NCBI RefSeq assembly: GCF_002409645.1
Contig: NZ_DHNR01000041.1
Coordinates: 62,495 to 126,494 of the forward strand
Direction of reading: 5' to 3'
Origin: Acetobacter sp. UBA5411
GTDB lineage: Bacteria > Pseudomonadota > Alphaproteobacteria > Acetobacterales > Acetobacteraceae
DNA: 64,000 nt
In this document: piece by piece, positions 1 to 8,362 of the stretch
Position numbering within the stretch: the first letter of the stretch is position 1
Layout: every line of letters starts with the position of its first letter
Position numbers and translations under genes: made by a program
Notes under the pieces: generated by a model
The model's input: the letters and a program-made list of their open reading frames with translations, nothing else
The model's database searches: none
Told to the model about the DNA's origin: nothing

Positions 1-527
1 AGGATCAGAAACCCTTTACCGATTTCACCGGTTACATTGATGCTGGATCGGTTTTGTCCAGCCTGGTAACGGGCGTGATCATTGAATGCTGAGCCGGAAG
101 CTGGTTGCACATGCCAAGATGTTTTCTCGCTGAGTTCTATCTGGCCATCATCCAGTGTGAAAGTGGCAGCAGCGTAAAGATGTTTCATGATGCTGGTATC
201 AAACATGTACTGTGCGTCCGCCCGAAAGCCTGGCGTCCAGCCTGTCTGATGGACGCGGTCTGATCGCTGCGATTGATAGCTGTCATTGAAGAACAAGTCC
301 GGGCTAACATTATAATGTCGACCAATGTTACGTGTGACATCCTGAAAATTACCCGTAACAGACAGGCCGATCTCCCGATTGACGGCGACAACGGCCGGCG
401 GAGCAGCGCAGGCAGCGCCGATCATCGAAAAAGTAAGCGTTGCGGCTGTCAGGCAGGTCAGAAAGGCGGTCTTACGAATCATCAGGCTCAGGGCTTTCAC
501 CAGCGTTGGAACGTTGGTGAACCGCAT
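1..527 (-). CDS. Putative outer-membrane/secreted protein, 3' part beyond the window
   Basis: An open frame runs without a stop from an ATG at 527 to the window edge, giving about 175 residues. The N terminus has a basic stretch followed by a hydrophobic segment ending near Ala-Cys-Ala-Ala, which fits a Sec signal peptide. The rest alternates polar and aromatic residues with short turns (for example EIGLSVTGNFQDV and HLYAAATFTLDD), as in a small beta-barrel. An in-frame ATG at 482 would start directly at MIRKTAFLTCLTAATL and may be the true start; neither start has a strong ribosome binding site. I do not recognise the family. The barrel assignment is inference from residue pattern. Confidence 0.5.
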   Translation of the reverse strand, partial: MRFTNVPTLVKALSLMIRKTAFLTCLTAATLTFSMIGAACAAPPAVVAVNREIGLSVTGNFQDVTRNIGRHYNVSPDLFFNDSYQSQRSDRVHQTGWTPGFRADAQYMFDTSIMKHLYAAATFTLDDGQIELSEKTSWHVQPASGSAFNDHARYQAGQNRSSINVTGEIGKGFLI

Positions 528-672
528 GCCACATGTATCAGCGTAGTTACATTGTGATTAAAAGCGTCACATAGAAAGAAAGTTTTTAAGTTATTGATTT
601 TGCTATTATTCTGTATTTTTGGATGTGTGTAATATTTTGGAGTGTTGCGATTTCGTCACTATAAACCGATGG

Positions 673-702
673 TATCGACAGACGGGATTTCCGCTGTCGA
701 TA
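673..702 (-). terminator. Hairpin downstream of hemB
   Basis: Perfect 9-bp arms (TATCGACAG and CTGTCGATA) are separated by 12 bases, about 25 bases past the hemB stop codon. On the minus strand only a weak T-rich stretch follows, so this is a probable but not classic intrinsic terminator. Confidence 0.45.
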
Positions 703-726
703 CACTGTTTTGGTCCTTGATTTTTT

Positions 727-1722
727 TTACTGCGCCTTGATGCGCTGGGCGGCCTCAATGGCGAAATAGGTCAGGATGCCGTTCGCACCGGCCCGCTTGA
801 AGGCCAGAAGACTCTCCATGACAGCCCGCTCATGATCCAGCCAGCCATTCTGGATGGCCGCCATCAGCATCGCGTACTCACCTGAGACTTGATAGGCGAA
901 GGTCGGCACGGAGAAGCTGTCCCGCACACGTCGGATGATGTCGAGGTAGGGCATGCCCGGCTTGACCATGACCATGTCCGCGCCTTCGAGAAGATCCGTC
1001 TCGACTTCGCGCAGAGCCTCGTCCGAATTGGCCGGATCCATCTGATAGGTTTTCTTGTCACCCTTCAGAAGGCCGCCAGAACCGAGAGCGTCACGGAACG
1101 GGCCGTAGAACGCGCTGGCATATTTGGCGGCGTAGGACATGATGCGGGTGTTGATCAGGCCATTCTCGTCCAGATCACGACGAATGGCCTCGATGCGGCC
1201 GTCCATCATGTCGGAGGGAGCGATGATGTCGATGCCGGCGGCTGCCTGATTGGTCGCCTGTACCTTCAGGATATCAACGGATTTGTCGTTCACGACATAG
1301 CCGTTCTCGATAATCCCGTCATGGCCATGATTGGTGTAAGGATCGAGCGCGACATCGCCGATCAGTCCCATGTCCGGAAATTCTTTTTTCAGCAGACGGG
1401 CAGCCCGACACATCAGGTTGTCGGGGTTGAGCGCTTCGGTTCCGGCTTCGTCACGTACCTCGGACGGGGTGATGGGGAACAGGGCCAGCGCGGGAATGTC
1501 CAGCTTGGCCGCTGTTTCGACATGCGCCGCCAATCTGTCGAGAGTGACGCGCTGCACGCCGGGCATCGACGCAACATCCGTAACGGAGTTGCTGCCTTCC
1601 ATCACGAAGATTGGCCAGATCAGGTCATCAATGGAAAGACTGTTCTCGGCAACCAGTCTGCGGGTGAAACGGTCCTGCCTGTTGCGGCGCAGGCGTGTCA
1701 GCGGAAAACGACCGACAGTCAT
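727..1722 (-). CDS. hemB: Delta-aminolevulinic acid dehydratase (porphobilinogen synthase)
   Basis: HemB condenses two 5-aminolevulinate molecules to porphobilinogen in cytosolic tetrapyrrole synthesis. The 331-residue product has both Schiff-base lysines: Lys200 in SYAAKYAS and Lys254 in VMVKPGMPY. The metal-site stretch near residues 123-136 reads DVALDPYTNHGHDG, with Ala and Asp where zinc-type enzymes carry cysteines, so this is the Mg-type variant usual in alphaproteobacteria. The ATG at 1722 is chosen because a GAGGAG ribosome binding site precedes it and the protein then begins at the family's normal MTVGRFP; the frame stays open upstream to 1866 without support. Haem supply matters here because several c-type cytochromes are encoded nearby. 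Confidence 0.97.
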   Translation of the reverse strand: MTVGRFPLTRLRRNRQDRFTRRLVAENSLSIDDLIWPIFVMEGSNSVTDVASMPGVQRVTLDRLAAHVETAAKLDIPALALFPITPSEVRDEAGTEALNPDNLMCRAARLLKKEFPDMGLIGDVALDPYTNHGHDGIIENGYVVNDKSVDILKVQATNQAAAGIDIIAPSDMMDGRIEAIRRDLDENGLINTRIMSYAAKYASAFYGPFRDALGSGGLLKGDKKTYQMDPANSDEALREVETDLLEGADMVMVKPGMPYLDIIRRVRDSFSVPTFAYQVSGEYAMLMAAIQNGWLDHERAVMESLLAFKRAGANGILTYFAIEAAQRIKAQ

Positions 1723-2255
1723 GACAACTCCTCTTGTCCCGTTGGATACCGCAATCACGGCGATAGGCACGGTGTGAACACACATGATTCCCGTCAGGCC
1801 CGAGCAGATGCTCTCGAGCCATACAGAAACGTGGCTAAAGCAGACCGAGGCGGCGTCAGGCCGCACGGGATATGCTCCTTACAGCGGGGGGATTATGCGC
1901 CCGGCTGGCGGGTTTGCAAAATCGCCGTCAACAATGTCTGGGCTGACTGCAATGACTGTAAACGGAGAGATCAGCCTACGGCATAATTGATTCTGAATGG
2001 AAATATTCTGTTTTAAAAATGATATCGGTCCGGCTGGTCCAGAGGTATTCATTATATTCAGTGGGGATGGGTCATTTTTCTTTGGGAAGTGATCATCGTG
2101 ACACTGCTATCGGATATTTCGATATAACATGTACAGATTAACCTATATCTGTGATGTTTCTGTATCTCCGGAGAAAATAAATAGGGGTAATGATGATTCG
2201 TCTTGCGGAAATGCGACAGGCGCGTCATATCTGAATCATTGCGAAACCGATAGAA
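1723..2255. other. Intergenic region between hemB and mauB
   Basis: This stretch of 533 bases lies between divergent genes. The hemB half is ordinary; the part from about 1985 to 2255 is AT-rich and should hold the amine dehydrogenase promoter. I see AT-rich hexamers but no convincing -35/-10 pair, sigma-54 site or operator. Short ORFs here lack ribosome binding sites and recognisable sequence. Confidence 0.4.
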
Positions 2256-3485
2256 ATGAGTCTCATGACGTTCCCGCATTCGCGTAATACGAAGGGCAGT
2301 CGCGCTGCTTTTCTCCGCTCTTTACTGGGCGGGGTCGCCCTTCTTGCAGTAACAGCCTCGGCGCGGGCAGACGAACCCATTCCCCAGACGGAACAAAGCG
2401 ACATTGCGACGCTGGCCCCATGGTCGCCTCATACGCTTCTGGTCGTGGATGCGGTGTATCAGCATGGCAAGGATGGTCGTGCCTATGTAGTGGACGCCGA
2501 CAAGGGGCGTCTGCTGGGAATGGTGCAGGCTGCCTATAACCCCAATGTCGTTCTGTCGCCTGACGCAAGCCATTTCTTTGTTGGTGAAACAACATGGGAA
2601 CGCGGCAATCGCGGTGAGCGTAACGATCTGCTGGCTGAATATGAAAGCAGCACGCTGAAGATCGTTGCTGACGAGAAGCTACCGTCCCGTGCGCTGGTCA
2701 CGCCCAAGCGCAACAACCTCGCGATCAGCGCGGACGGGTCTCATGTCTATGTTTACCAGATGAGCCCGGGTAGTGCGGTCGAAGTGGTGGATACTGCGTC
2801 CCATAAGGTCACGCAGACGGTCGATGTGCCGGGTTGTGCGTTGGTTTACCCTTGGGGCAACAGCGGTTTTTCCTCTCTCTGTGCTGATGGCACGCTGGCC
2901 AATGTCAGCATTGGCGCTGACGGCAAGCCGTCCATGACGCATAGCGCGGCTTTCTTTGAGCCTGACCACGACGGCATCTTCGAGCAGAGCCCATCCGTGA
3001 CCAAGGATGGTATGGCCTGGTTCATCAGCTATACCGGCAAGGTTTACGAAACGAAGCTTGGCGCGGATGCTGTTATCGGCAAGCCCTGGTCCCTGCAGGA
3101 AGGTGCTGGCATGAAGGCTGCGCCGGACTCGTCCAAACCTTTTGAGGTGACGTGGCGTCCGGGTGGCTGGCAGATGTCCGCTCTGCATAAAAGCAATCAT
3201 GAGCTGTATGTTCTGATGCACAAGGGACCGTTCTGGAGTCATAAGGACGGTGGTTCGGAAGTCTGGGTTTACGATACCGAAACGCACAAACGCGTTCGCC
3301 GTATGTCCCTGCCAACGCCGAGCCCGATGGTCGGTGTGACTCAGGATGACCATCCGCTGATGTTCACAACTGACGAAGACACGGGTGATTTTTACATCCT
3401 CGATGCGAAAACCGGCAAGCAGGTGCACAAGATGAAAGCCCTTGGCGGTTCGCTGATCTTCACGGTTGCGCCCGGTGAAGGATGA
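2256..3485 (+). CDS. mauB: TTQ amine dehydrogenase heavy chain (MauB/AauB family)
   Basis: Large subunit of a periplasmic quinoprotein amine dehydrogenase, which oxidises primary amines to aldehyde and ammonia. The 409-residue product has an export signal (about residues 15-38, ending ASARA before DEPIP) and a repeated beta-propeller pattern: LLVVDAVYQHGKDGRAYVV near the start and EVWVYDTETHKRVRRM near the end, typical of the heavy chain. It overlaps mauE by 4 bases and leads a run of maturation and light-chain genes in the order B-E-D-A. Methylamine versus aromatic amine specificity cannot be decided from sequence. The start at 2256 has a poor ribosome binding site, and an ATG at 2265 is an alternative. 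Confidence 0.9.
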   Translation: MSLMTFPHSRNTKGSRAAFLRSLLGGVALLAVTASARADEPIPQTEQSDIATLAPWSPHTLLVVDAVYQHGKDGRAYVVDADKGRLLGMVQAAYNPNVVLSPDASHFFVGETTWERGNRGERNDLLAEYESSTLKIVADEKLPSRALVTPKRNNLAISADGSHVYVYQMSPGSAVEVVDTASHKVTQTVDVPGCALVYPWGNSGFSSLCADGTLANVSIGADGKPSMTHSAAFFEPDHDGIFEQSPSVTKDGMAWFISYTGKVYETKLGADAVIGKPWSLQEGAGMKAAPDSSKPFEVTWRPGGWQMSALHKSNHELYVLMHKGPFWSHKDGGSEVWVYDTETHKRVRRMSLPTPSPMVGVTQDDHPLMFTTDEDTGDFYILDAKTGKQVHKMKALGGSLIFTVAPGEG

Positions 3486-4027
3486 ATGCCGCCTCTCTCA
3501 TGATGGGTGGACTTTCAGCCCTCTGTGCCGGAGGGGTGGGGATCATGTTTCTTGTCGCTGGAGTGTCCAAGCTACGGGAACATGACCTCTTTCTTGGAAC
3601 GCTGTCGTCCTACCGGCTTCTTCCCGCATGGTCTCTTGAGGCTGCTGCGTGGGGGCTGGGTGCGGCAGAGGTGCTTGTTGGCCTGATGTTGTTGTCCGGT
3701 GTCGGGCGGGGCGTTGGGGGCGTTGTCGCCGCTGGGCTTCTGGTGCTCTTCGCTGTGGCGATGGGCATCAACGTCATGCGGGGACGCACTGACCTGTCCT
3801 GTGGCTGCACACCGGGTCAGAAAGGCGAGACGCTTTCCTGGTCATTGGTGTTGCGGACGCTGGGTTGTGCGTTGCCCGCACTGCTGCCTGTGATGGCTGG
3901 GGCGGCACATTCCATCAGTGTCCAGCTTGAGGGCGTCGCCTGTGGCGTGGCTCTGTGGGTGCTCTGGCAGGCACTGCGTGTGCTGCCGGATGTGTCTCTC
4001 AGTGATGCGACAGGAGAGAGGGCATGA
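3482..4027 (+). CDS. mauE: MauE/DoxX-type membrane protein for amine dehydrogenase maturation
   Basis: Predicted inner-membrane protein of 181 residues with about four hydrophobic segments (roughly residues 5-27, 50-75, 77-98 and 125-170). A Cys-Gly-Cys motif sits in LSCGCTPGQKGE, close to a membrane segment. Known MauE proteins are needed, with MauD, for making the disulfide-rich light chain, and VKOR- or DoxX-like redox membrane proteins share this layout. It overlaps mauB upstream and mauD downstream by 4 bases each (ATGA type), so translation is probably coupled. The redox role is inferred from family and context. Confidence 0.88.
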   Translation: MNAASLMMGGLSALCAGGVGIMFLVAGVSKLREHDLFLGTLSSYRLLPAWSLEAAAWGLGAAEVLVGLMLLSGVGRGVGGVVAAGLLVLFAVAMGINVMRGRTDLSCGCTPGQKGETLSWSLVLRTLGCALPALLPVMAGAAHSISVQLEGVACGVALWVLWQALRVLPDVSLSDATGERA

Positions 4028-4629
4028 TGGTCGCTCTTCTCATCTGGCAGGGCTTTCTGACGGTTTTGGTGCTGGTGCTTGCTGTGACGCTGCTCGCGCT
4101 CGCACGCCAGATCGGTGTTCTTCACGAACGCACCGCGCCGATTGGCGATCAGGAAGCGCGGCCGGGACTGGATGTCGGACAGACTGTTCCGAGACTGGTT
4201 CTGCACACGCTGGAAGACAAGCCGGTCATGATCGGTGACGCCCTGCAACCGGGACATTACCAGATGCTCCTGTTCGTGGCGCCTGAATGCCCGGTCTGCA
4301 AACGCGTGATTCCCATTGCGCGTGAGGTGGCCGCTTCCAGAGGGTTCGAGTTTTTGTTTGTCGGGGACGGTCCTGTTCCCGAACTTCAGGACATGGTGGC
4401 CAGCCGCCCTGAGATGCAGGGTGTTCCGCTTCTGACGGGAGTGGAGCTTGGGCTGGTCCTGCAAATCAACCGTCTGCCTGCTTTGGTGCTGCTCGATGAG
4501 CGCGGCGTCATCCGGGTCAAGGATATTGTGAATACACGCCGTCAGATCGAGGACTTGCTGGACACTGTTCCGGTGGCTCCAAAAGTCGAGCGGGTGGAGA
4601 CAGGAGTGATTTCTCATGCTGCCGTCTGA
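4024..4629 (+). CDS. mauD: MauD, thioredoxin-like disulfide protein for light-chain maturation
   Basis: The 201-residue product has one N-terminal membrane anchor (about residues 3-27) and a periplasmic thioredoxin/TlpA-like domain. The redox motif is Cys89-Pro-Val-Cys92 in APECPVCKR. The later INRLPALVLLDERG supplies the cis-Pro loop of the fold. MauD is thought to form or shuffle the six disulfides of the small subunit. The gene overlaps mauE by 4 bases and mauA by 14. A paralogue at 7682 keeps the fold but not the second cysteine. Confidence 0.9.
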   Translation: MMVALLIWQGFLTVLVLVLAVTLLALARQIGVLHERTAPIGDQEARPGLDVGQTVPRLVLHTLEDKPVMIGDALQPGHYQMLLFVAPECPVCKRVIPIAREVAASRGFEFLFVGDGPVPELQDMVASRPEMQGVPLLTGVELGLVLQINRLPALVLLDERGVIRVKDIVNTRRQIEDLLDTVPVAPKVERVETGVISHAAV

Positions 4630-5176
4630 AAAGAAACAGGGTTCAATGCTGGATCGTCTGACAGAAAGCGTTCTTCGGCGGATCGCCGGGCGTACCTCGC
4701 GCCGCGATGTGCTGACAAAGGTCGGTGGTGCTGTTGCGGCGGCTCCGGCATTCATGCTGTTGCCGGTCAGCCGCGCTGATGCGGCGACTGCAAAGCCCAA
4801 GGCGCAGTCACCGTTTGCAGCGAAAGCACAGGCCAAGGATGATCTGGCCTGCGATTACTGGCGTTACTGCGCCATCGACGGCAATCTCTGCACCTCCTGC
4901 GGTGGCGGCACCCATACGTGCCCACCGGGAACCGCGCCGTCTCCCACTTCATGGATCGGAAGCTGCTACAATCCGCAGGATGGCAATTCCTACATGATTG
5001 CTTATCGTGACTGCTGTGGTCAGGACTCCTGTAACGAGGTGACCTGCCTCAATACGGATGGTGATCAGCCGTCCTATCGCCCGATGGCCAACAACGACAT
5101 CATCTGGTGTTTCGGAACGGGAACATCGGAGATGTACAATTGCTCGACCGCAGCCGTGGTCGGCAGGGCATCGTAA
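4616..5176 (+). CDS. mauA: TTQ amine dehydrogenase light chain (MauA)
   Basis: Small subunit carrying the tryptophan tryptophylquinone cofactor. The 186-residue precursor has a Tat-type leader (TSRRDVLTKVGG, residues 27-38). The mature part has 12 cysteines (79, 85, 92, 95, 102, 117, 133, 134, 139, 144, 165, 176), enough for the six known disulfides. Trp113 in SWIGSC and Trp164 in IIWCFG lie 51 residues apart, the same spacing as the two cofactor tryptophans of Paracoccus MADH (57 and 108). With that offset Asp88, Asp132 (in YRDCC) and Thr178 fall on MADH beta-Asp32, Asp76 and Thr122. The C-terminal half resembles methylamine dehydrogenase more than aromatic amine dehydrogenase. No mauG gene for cofactor maturation is in the window. 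Confidence 0.95.
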   Translation: MLPSEKKQGSMLDRLTESVLRRIAGRTSRRDVLTKVGGAVAAAPAFMLLPVSRADAATAKPKAQSPFAAKAQAKDDLACDYWRYCAIDGNLCTSCGGGTHTCPPGTAPSPTSWIGSCYNPQDGNSYMIAYRDCCGQDSCNEVTCLNTDGDQPSYRPMANNDIIWCFGTGTSEMYNCSTAAVVGRAS

Positions 5177-5202
5177 GACTCCAGAAGCAGATTGTAGTGA
5201 TA

Positions 5203-5679
5203 ATGAAGAAAATTCTCCTTTCCCTGAGTGCCGCGGCCCTTCTTGTCGGCGGCACGGCCATCTCCGGCAACGCACATGCCGCAGCAGACGGACAGCAGCT
5301 TTACACAGCGAATTGCAGCCTTTGCCATCAGGCCAGCGCCGCAGGTGTTGTCGGGCAGTTTCCCCCGCTCAAGGACCGTATCGGTGCGATTGCTTCCACA
5401 CCGGAAGGCAAGGCGTATGTCACGCACGTTCTGCTCAACGGTCTGTCCGGCATGATCAAGGCTGGCGGTAACCCTTACATGGGCTACATGCCGTCCTTCG
5501 GTGCGCAGAGTGACGAGAATATTGCGGCCATTCTGACCTATGTTGCGTCTCTCAGCGACGTAAAGCCTGCACCGACTTTCACTGCTGATGAGGTGAAGAA
5601 GGAACGTGCGTCCTCCCTGACGCCTGCGGCTGTTCTTGAAGAGCGAAACAAGTTGAATGCTGCGCATCCTGTTCCCTGA
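5203..5679 (+). CDS. Periplasmic monoheme cytochrome c
   Basis: The product has 158 residues from the ATG at 5203: a clear Sec signal (MKKILLSLSAAALLVGG, cleavage near AHAA) and a class I cytochrome c domain with Cys38-Ser-Leu-Cys41-His42. The later GYMPSFG supplies a likely axial methionine. It lies 26 bases after mauA and is probably in the same operon. Aromatic amine dehydrogenase clusters are known to carry a small cytochrome c next to the light-chain gene, and no amicyanin gene is present here, so this is a good candidate for the direct electron acceptor. The frame stays open upstream to 5107, but that part reads over mauA and lacks signal-peptide character. Confidence 0.88.
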   Translation: MKKILLSLSAAALLVGGTAISGNAHAAADGQQLYTANCSLCHQASAAGVVGQFPPLKDRIGAIASTPEGKAYVTHVLLNGLSGMIKAGGNPYMGYMPSFGAQSDENIAAILTYVASLSDVKPAPTFTADEVKKERASSLTPAAVLEERNKLNAAHPVP

Positions 5680-6205
5680 AAAAGCGGGATTGCGACGTTC
5701 AGTTTTCGGAACGGCTCTCATGATGCGGGTCGTTCCGGTTCTGATGCTGATCGCGGGAAGTGGGTTCTTCCTGTCCGGTGTTTCCCATGCGGCGGATTCC
5801 GTGGAGCACGCGACTGTGCTTGACCACACCAGCGTGACCTACCTGTCCCATTGCGGCGGCTGTCACGGTATTGAAGGTGTGTCGGGCAGCAGCTTTGTTC
5901 CCACCCTGCGCAACGCTGTCGGTGGGTTCGCCTGCACGGATGAGGGGCGCGCCTATCTGATCCGTGTGCCCGGTGTGTCGATGTCGCTCATTCGGGACGA
6001 TCAGACCCTCGCGGATGTCATGAATTTCGTGATGTTCCGACTGGCGGGGAGCAGTCTCCCCGCAGGGTTTCGCCCCTATACAGCGGCCGAAATCCATCAA
6101 TGGCGGGGAGAGCCTTTGTCGGTTCCGGATTTCATGGCGCAGCGTGGTCAGACTCTTGAACGTTCTCTGGCAGCCTGTGCCCAGAAGACTGCAAAGAAAC
6201 TGTAA
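5657..6205 (+). CDS. Second monoheme cytochrome c of the amine dehydrogenase cluster
   Basis: The 182-residue product has a hydrophobic export or anchor segment (about residues 23-45, ending SHAA) and one heme site, Cys66-Gly-Gly-Cys69-His70. Two extra cysteines lie at FACTDEG and AACAQK. The segment after the heme site resembles a short cytochrome domain, but its axial methionine is not obvious; VSMSLI is the best candidate. The start at 5657 overlaps the previous cytochrome by 23 bases; an internal ATG at 5720 would give a shorter precursor still carrying the signal. Its place between the first cytochrome and the porin suggests electron transfer from the amine dehydrogenase, but the exact role is unknown. 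Confidence 0.8.
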   Translation: MLRILFPEKAGLRRSVFGTALMMRVVPVLMLIAGSGFFLSGVSHAADSVEHATVLDHTSVTYLSHCGGCHGIEGVSGSSFVPTLRNAVGGFACTDEGRAYLIRVPGVSMSLIRDDQTLADVMNFVMFRLAGSSLPAGFRPYTAAEIHQWRGEPLSVPDFMAQRGQTLERSLAACAQKTAKKL

Positions 6206-6295
6206 AAATAAAACGGTCGCTCATCTCTGTAATCTTCTGGATACCGGGACGTCGCTGACCAGCCAGTATGATGTCAGACAAGGAGTGTTCCGCAC

Positions 6296-7657
6296 ATGGC
6301 TTTTCGTCCCCGTCTCTCCATTGGTGCGTATTTTGCACTCCAGCTTGTTTCGCTGCCTGCTTTTGCTCAGGAGCGACTGACACCGGAAGAGTCGGGACGT
6401 CCTCTGGTCGGTGAGGAGACGGGAGCCGAGAAAGCTGATGCTGCCAAGGTGGACGTGAATCTTCAACCACCCGGAAGCCATAGCTGGTTTGACGATCTCG
6501 AAGGTCATATCGTTGTTGAAGCCGGTGTGAACGGCAATCCCTGGACCCATACAGGACGTAACTGGGCGCAGTCCTACGTCGATCGCGCCAATACCGCGAC
6601 CCTAAACCAGATTACAGGCACGCTGTCTCATCCGGTTTCGGATATCGGTGCCGGATACGGGCTCGGTTTCACGTTTGAAGTCCTGTATGGCTCGGACGCC
6701 CGTTTCAACCCGACCATCGGCATGGCGGATGGGGCGATCACTGGCATGTATCAGTTTGCACCTACGCAGGCGCATGTCGATGCGCATCTTCCCTGGTTCA
6801 CAAAAGATGGTGTCGATCTTCAGATCGGACAGATGTACGGTATGCAGGGTGTGGAAGGGACGGATGCGCTGGAACGTCCTTTCTACAGTTATAACTACTC
6901 GTCCGACTTTATCGTGCCGTTCGAAGTGGTCGGTGTGACGGCGACCGTTCATCTGGCGGACCATTTCGACTGGATTCTCGGCGTGAACGCCGGTAACTCG
7001 ACGTCATTCGGTGGTGCGAAAAACAACAGTCGTCCGAAGGGATATTTCGGTTTCCAGTCAAACGGTCTTCTTGATTGAAAGCTGGATATTTCTGCTCTTG
7101 CCTATGTCGGGCCGCAGCAGAGCGTGTACGCCATTGGTCGCGACGCCAATCATGAGATGGAATATATCGGCGACATCATCGCATCCTATAAAATCAATGA
7201 TGCGACGACGTTTACTCTCAACGGCACGTATTTTCATGATGATTACCTGCAGGACGATGTCTATGGCGTGACGGCCTATTTCGCACATGACTTCTATCCC
7301 TGGCTGACACTTAACGTCCGTGGTGAGATTTTCCGTGATAACAATGGCGGCGTGGTCGGAAACAATACTTCGACAATGTCTTATGTGAACGAATTGCGCG
7401 GACGACCCTATCCTTATGATTATGCCGCAGGAACCACCTATGGCGAACTGACGGTGGGTGTAGCCTATCGTCCACAGTTCCTGCATCTGCCGAAAGGCAG
7501 CCTGACCATTCGTCCGGAACTGCGTCTGGATAAGTCGCTGAATGGAACAAGACCTTTCAATCGCGTGTCGCCCACGGATGATCCAACCATCAACTATGCG
7601 AACAACGGCACCAACAACATGTTCTGGTTCAGCTGTGACGCAATCTGGGCATTCTGA
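6296..7657 (+). pseudogene. Outer membrane porin (BBP2-like), interrupted by in-frame TGA
   Basis: One continuous reading frame encodes a signal peptide (ending LPAFAQE) and a beta-barrel closely related in layout to the intact porin at 55669-56931. Shared stretches include AHVDAHLPWFTK, the NSTSFGGAKNNS-type loop and LRLDKSLNGTRPFN. Codon 261 (7076-7078) is TGA, and the same frame continues KLDISALAYVGP to the natural stop at 7657. In the paralogue the equivalent position is Gly (LAHGKLT), so a single GGA-to-TGA change explains the break. As written it yields a 260-residue truncated barrel. It could be a recent pseudogene, a base-call error or, less likely, a read-through gene. It lies inside the amine dehydrogenase cluster and may have served substrate uptake. 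Confidence 0.8.
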
Positions 7658-7681
7658 AGTCTGTAGGCTGGAGGCGGGACG

Positions 7682-8281
7682 ATGACAGCACTGATCTGTG
7701 TCAATGTGCTGCTGACGGTGGTGCTGCTGGCGACGCTTTTTGTGACCTGGCGATTGACGCGTCAGGTCCGGCAGCTTTTTAAGGAAGTCGCACCGGCAGG
7801 AGCGCTGACAGGATCGAAAGGCCCGCAGCCGGGGGACAACTGCCCGTCAGGACCATTCCGTTTGCTGAACGGAGCGGCTTTCAGTCCAGTTCGCAAAGGT
7901 GGCACGACTCTTCTGCTGTTTGTCTCTGCAACATGTCCTGTGTCGCGCAAGATTATCCCGATTGCACAGGACTTCTGCCGGAAAGAGCATGTCGATCTGG
8001 TCTTTGCCGGGGATGATGTGCCGGAGGTTCAGCAGCGTTTTGTTCAACAGTCAGGGATAAAGGCGGATTGCTTTATCAATGATCCCACCATTGGACGTGT
8101 TCTGGAGGTCGATAAACTTCCTGCTGCATTCCTGCTTTCTTCAGAGGGCGTCATACTGTCCCGCGGTCTGGTGAACAGCCGGGAACATCTGGAAAGTCTG
8201 CTCAACGCCTGGGAAAGCGGTTTTACAACGGTGCAGGATTACATCACGCACCGTAAGCGCCAGAAAATTCAGGCGGCCTGA
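7682..8281 (+). CDS. Second MauD-like thioredoxin-fold protein with CPVS motif
   Basis: The 199-residue product has an N-terminal membrane anchor (about residues 2-24) and a thioredoxin-like domain that matches the mauD product along its length (LLLFVSATCPVSRKIIPIA versus LLFVAPECPVCKRVIPIA, then KLPAAFLLSSEG for the cis-Pro loop). The active-site motif is Cys85-Pro-Val-Ser88, so the resolving cysteine is absent; Cys54 and Cys99 remain elsewhere. Such a protein cannot act as a normal dithiol oxidant but could hold mixed disulfides or work as a chaperone. It closes the forward amine dehydrogenase cluster, 24 bases after the broken porin. It is probably a mauD duplicate that has diverged. Confidence 0.82.
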   Translation: MTALICVNVLLTVVLLATLFVTWRLTRQVRQLFKEVAPAGALTGSKGPQPGDNCPSGPFRLLNGAAFSPVRKGGTTLLLFVSATCPVSRKIIPIAQDFCRKEHVDLVFAGDDVPEVQQRFVQQSGIKADCFINDPTIGRVLEVDKLPAAFLLSSEGVILSRGLVNSREHLESLLNAWESGFTTVQDYITHRKRQKIQAA

Positions 8282-8323
8282 CAGGTATTTCTCCCCCTAA
8301 CTGTTCTTGTCAGAAACAGAAAT

Positions 8324-8356
8324 CTGCTCTCTGGAAAAGGAAGTTCCAGAGAGCAG
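8324..8356. terminator. Bidirectional terminator between convergent operons
   Basis: Perfect 13-bp arms (CTGCTCTCTGGAA and TTCCAGAGAGCAG) flank a 7-base loop, placed between the ends of the mauD-like gene and the cytochrome gene on the other strand. On the minus strand ATTTCTGTTTC follows the stem; on the plus strand the tail is not T-rich. Confidence 0.65.
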
Positions 8357-8362
8357 GGGATC

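Noticed and set aside
889..1986. Long open frame antisense to hemB (365 codons)
   Set aside because: It mirrors hemB codon bias and has no recognisable domain or ribosome binding site.
2058..2279. 73-codon ORF on the minus strand before mauB
   Set aside because: No ribosome binding site and no protein-like character; it lies in the probable mauB promoter region.
7076..7078. Selenocysteine or tryptophan recoding of the porin TGA
   Set aside because: The paralogue has glycine here, no hairpin of SECIS type is visible after the codon, and other genes in the window use TGA as a normal stop.
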